Assembly (NCBI GenBank): GCA_900766925.1
Contig: CAAFXG010000556.1
Coordinates: forward strand, 1 to 11,871
DNA from: Lachnospiraceae bacterium
GTDB lineage: Bacteria; Bacillota; Clostridia; Lachnospirales; Lachnospiraceae
Direction of reading: 5' to 3'
DNA: 11,871 nt
The notes beneath the pieces were generated by a model. That model made no database searches and was not told the origin of the DNA. It saw only the letters and a program-made list of their open reading frames with translations. Below, piece after piece: positions 10,800-11,871 of the stretch. Both the position numbers and the translations under genes were made by a program. Numbering within the stretch: position 1 is the stretch's first letter; each line of letters begins with the position of its first letter.

Positions 10800-11871
10800 C
10801 TATCTCGCCGAAGCGTACTGAGGAAAGTCATGATTAACCTCAGCCTGGTAATATCCGTCTATCGTTGATGGTGCATTAAAGAGCGTTGCCAAAAGATATT
10901 TTTTGATATTAAGCACCTTTGTGGTATTGCTCTTAAAACAGCCAATCACATACTCGATATGACTAAAAGTAAGCTTCAAAAACTTACTCTTAACCAGCTC
11001 TCTCGGATACTGATTACTTGCAATCAATATAGTCTCACCCTTGGTCAAAACCGTCTCAAGGATCAAATCAAATATCCCCTCCACCAGCTGCTGCTCATAG
11101 GGATAACGCTCCATCAGGCAATCAAACTCAATATTCTTTTTTATGATTTTTGTGTATGCTGTCATCTCATCAACTTCGCATCGAATCGACTTATCCACAG
11201 GTTCAGCCGCTCTTCCCGGAGATAGGATAAGATTAGATTCGTTATCCATACAGTAAGTATTATTAATATTATTCTTACTCTTTAGCGGTGCCGATTCGGG
11301 AACCTCTTGAGGTGTAGTAATCGACACTTCTTGAAGTGAACTTTTCGACACCTCTTGAAGTGTACTTTCTACACCTCTTGAAGTATACCCATCTACACTT
11401 CTGGAAGATTTACCCCATTTTACAGTCGAATCTAGTGGCTTTTTTCTTTCAGAAACCTTGATTTTAGGCTCCTCAGAGGCACTATCACTAGCGCCTCCAT
11501 CAGAATCCTCTTTCGTAGGATCGAAATCCGGATTTCCAGAAGTGTCGTTTTCTACACCTCTGGAAGTTCCGCTCATAAAGCTTTTCACATAGATAATATT
11601 GGATAATCCCAATCCCCTGCGTTTCTTTTCAATCAGACCAAATGCTTCCAACTCTCCCAGAAACTCAATTGCCTTCTTTTTTGAATAGCCCAAATCTTCC
11701 TGAATCTCTGAAATCTGATAAATGATATAGACTCTGTTCTCATCATCCAGCCATCCATTCTTCATAGACAATCCCATACGATCAAGCATAAGACCATACA
11801 AAACCTTTGCTTCCGCAGAAACATCTTTGAACATTTTATCCTTGAACAGTATTTTTGGAATACGATAAAAG
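10800..11871 (-). CDS. repA: RepA_N-type replication initiator with DUF6017-like C-terminus, 5' end cut by window
   Basis: The frame is open to the window edge: before the internal ATG at 11834 it reads FYRIPKILFKDKM, a hallmark of the RepA_N domain, so only roughly the first 15 residues are missing. The N-terminal winged-helix domain follows (FKDVSAEAKVLYGLMLDRMG, GYSKKKAIEFLGELEAFGLI). The middle (about 130 residues) is low-complexity and rich in Ser/Glu/Pro, coding over a palindromic repeat array. The C-terminal 130 residues (EMTAYTKIIKKNIEFDCLME, LNIKKYLLATLFNAPSTIDG) resemble the DUF6017 domain of ICE and plasmid initiators. RepA_N proteins bind repeats within their own gene and start replication there (established for pAD1/pSK41-type plasmids). 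It heads a coupled operon with two excisionase-like genes. Confidence 0.9.
   Translation of the reverse strand, partial: FYRIPKILFKDKMFKDVSAEAKVLYGLMLDRMGLSMKNGWLDDENRVYIIYQISEIQEDLGYSKKKAIEFLGELEAFGLIEKKRRGLGLSNIIYVKSFMSGTSRGVENDTSGNPDFDPTKEDSDGGASDSASEEPKIKVSERKKPLDSTVKWGKSSRSVDGYTSRGVESTLQEVSKSSLQEVSITTPQEVPESAPLKSKNNINNTYCMDNESNLILSPGRAAEPVDKSIRCEVDEMTAYTKIIKKNIEFDCLMERYPYEQQLVEGIFDLILETVLTKGETILIASNQYPRELVKSKFLKLTFSHIEYVIGCFKSNTTKVLNIKKYLLATLFNAPSTIDGYYQAEVNHDFPQYASAR
11300..11409. repeat. Palindromic iteron array inside repA, candidate oriV
   Basis: Five units with core CACYTCTTGARGTG (each close to a perfect palindrome) have their TCTTGA/TCTGGA centres at 11305, 11329, 11353, 11376 and 11400. 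Spacing is 24, 24, 23 and 24 bp, and the unit repeats approximately GACACCTCTTGAAGTGTACT. The 23-bp step breaks the 8-codon phase, arguing that DNA spacing rather than protein sequence is being kept. The position within the variable linker of a RepA_N gene is where origins of this plasmid family lie. Confidence 0.65.
11534..11565. repeat. Inverted pair of the same iteron
   Basis: TTCCAGAAGTGTCG (11534-11547) and CTACACCTCTGGAA (11552-11565) face each other across TTTT with 12 of 14 positions complementary. Both are copies of the repeat at 11300-11409, 125 bp away. The inverted, nearly perfect arrangement differs from the direct array and may be a regulatory or second initiator-binding site. 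Confidence 0.5.

Overview
The window reads almost entirely on the minus strand. Gene content, strong AGGAGG ribosome sites, moderate A+T richness and a Gram-positive-type LexA box point to a mobile element of a Clostridia-type Firmicute, plausibly a gut Lachnospiraceae; the species is not determinable from this window. No rRNA, tRNA, CRISPR array, integrase, relaxase, terminase or structural gene is present, so only the replication/regulation part of the element is visible.

In direction of transcription (high to low coordinates) there are four blocks. (1) 11871-10097: a plasmid/ICE-type initiator (RepA_N N-terminus, DUF6017-like C-terminus, cut by the window edge) followed by two tightly coupled excisionase-like HTH genes. 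The initiator gene carries a regular array of palindromic repeats that looks like an origin. (2) 10002-8821: a SymE-like gene, a 50-aa membrane peptide and a His-rich unknown protein form an operon. Then comes a promoter whose -35/-10 spacer contains a consensus LexA box, driving a 55-aa zinc-ribbon gene that ends at a terminator. (3) 8725-6942: an orphan cargo stretch with a 324-aa unknown protein, a doubtful small ORF, a terminator, an 80-aa unknown protein and a long hairpin terminator. (4) 6904-1068: a compact phage early operon made of a DeoR-type HTH regulator with a palindromic operator, Gp157, a Sak4/AAA_24 ATPase, a DUF669 SSB-like protein, an ERCC4 nuclease, a DnaD-type replisome organiser, a primase-helicase fusion, a small conserved phage protein and a DUF1492/ArpU-type sigma-like regulator.

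Immediately downstream of the sigma-like gene, three GTGAC repeats exactly 10 bp apart precede a -10 element, as expected for a phage late promoter. It leads into an HNH endonuclease gene and a G-run/direct-repeat region resembling the cos site that normally sits next to terminase. Instead of terminase, a self-contained XRE regulator gene with its own operator follows, and another gene probably starts at the very edge of the window.

Working model: a mosaic element joins plasmid/ICE-type initiation (RepA_N, iterons inside repA) to a complete phage replication module with its own candidate origin (five tandem 11-bp repeats inside the DnaD-like gene). It could be a prophage, a phage-plasmid or a cos-type satellite; the flanks are needed to decide. 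Several track-style longest ORFs were shortened to starts with properly spaced ribosome sites, and three small genes or peptides (9593-9745, 8895-9062, 9092-9136) were found by reading the sequence directly.
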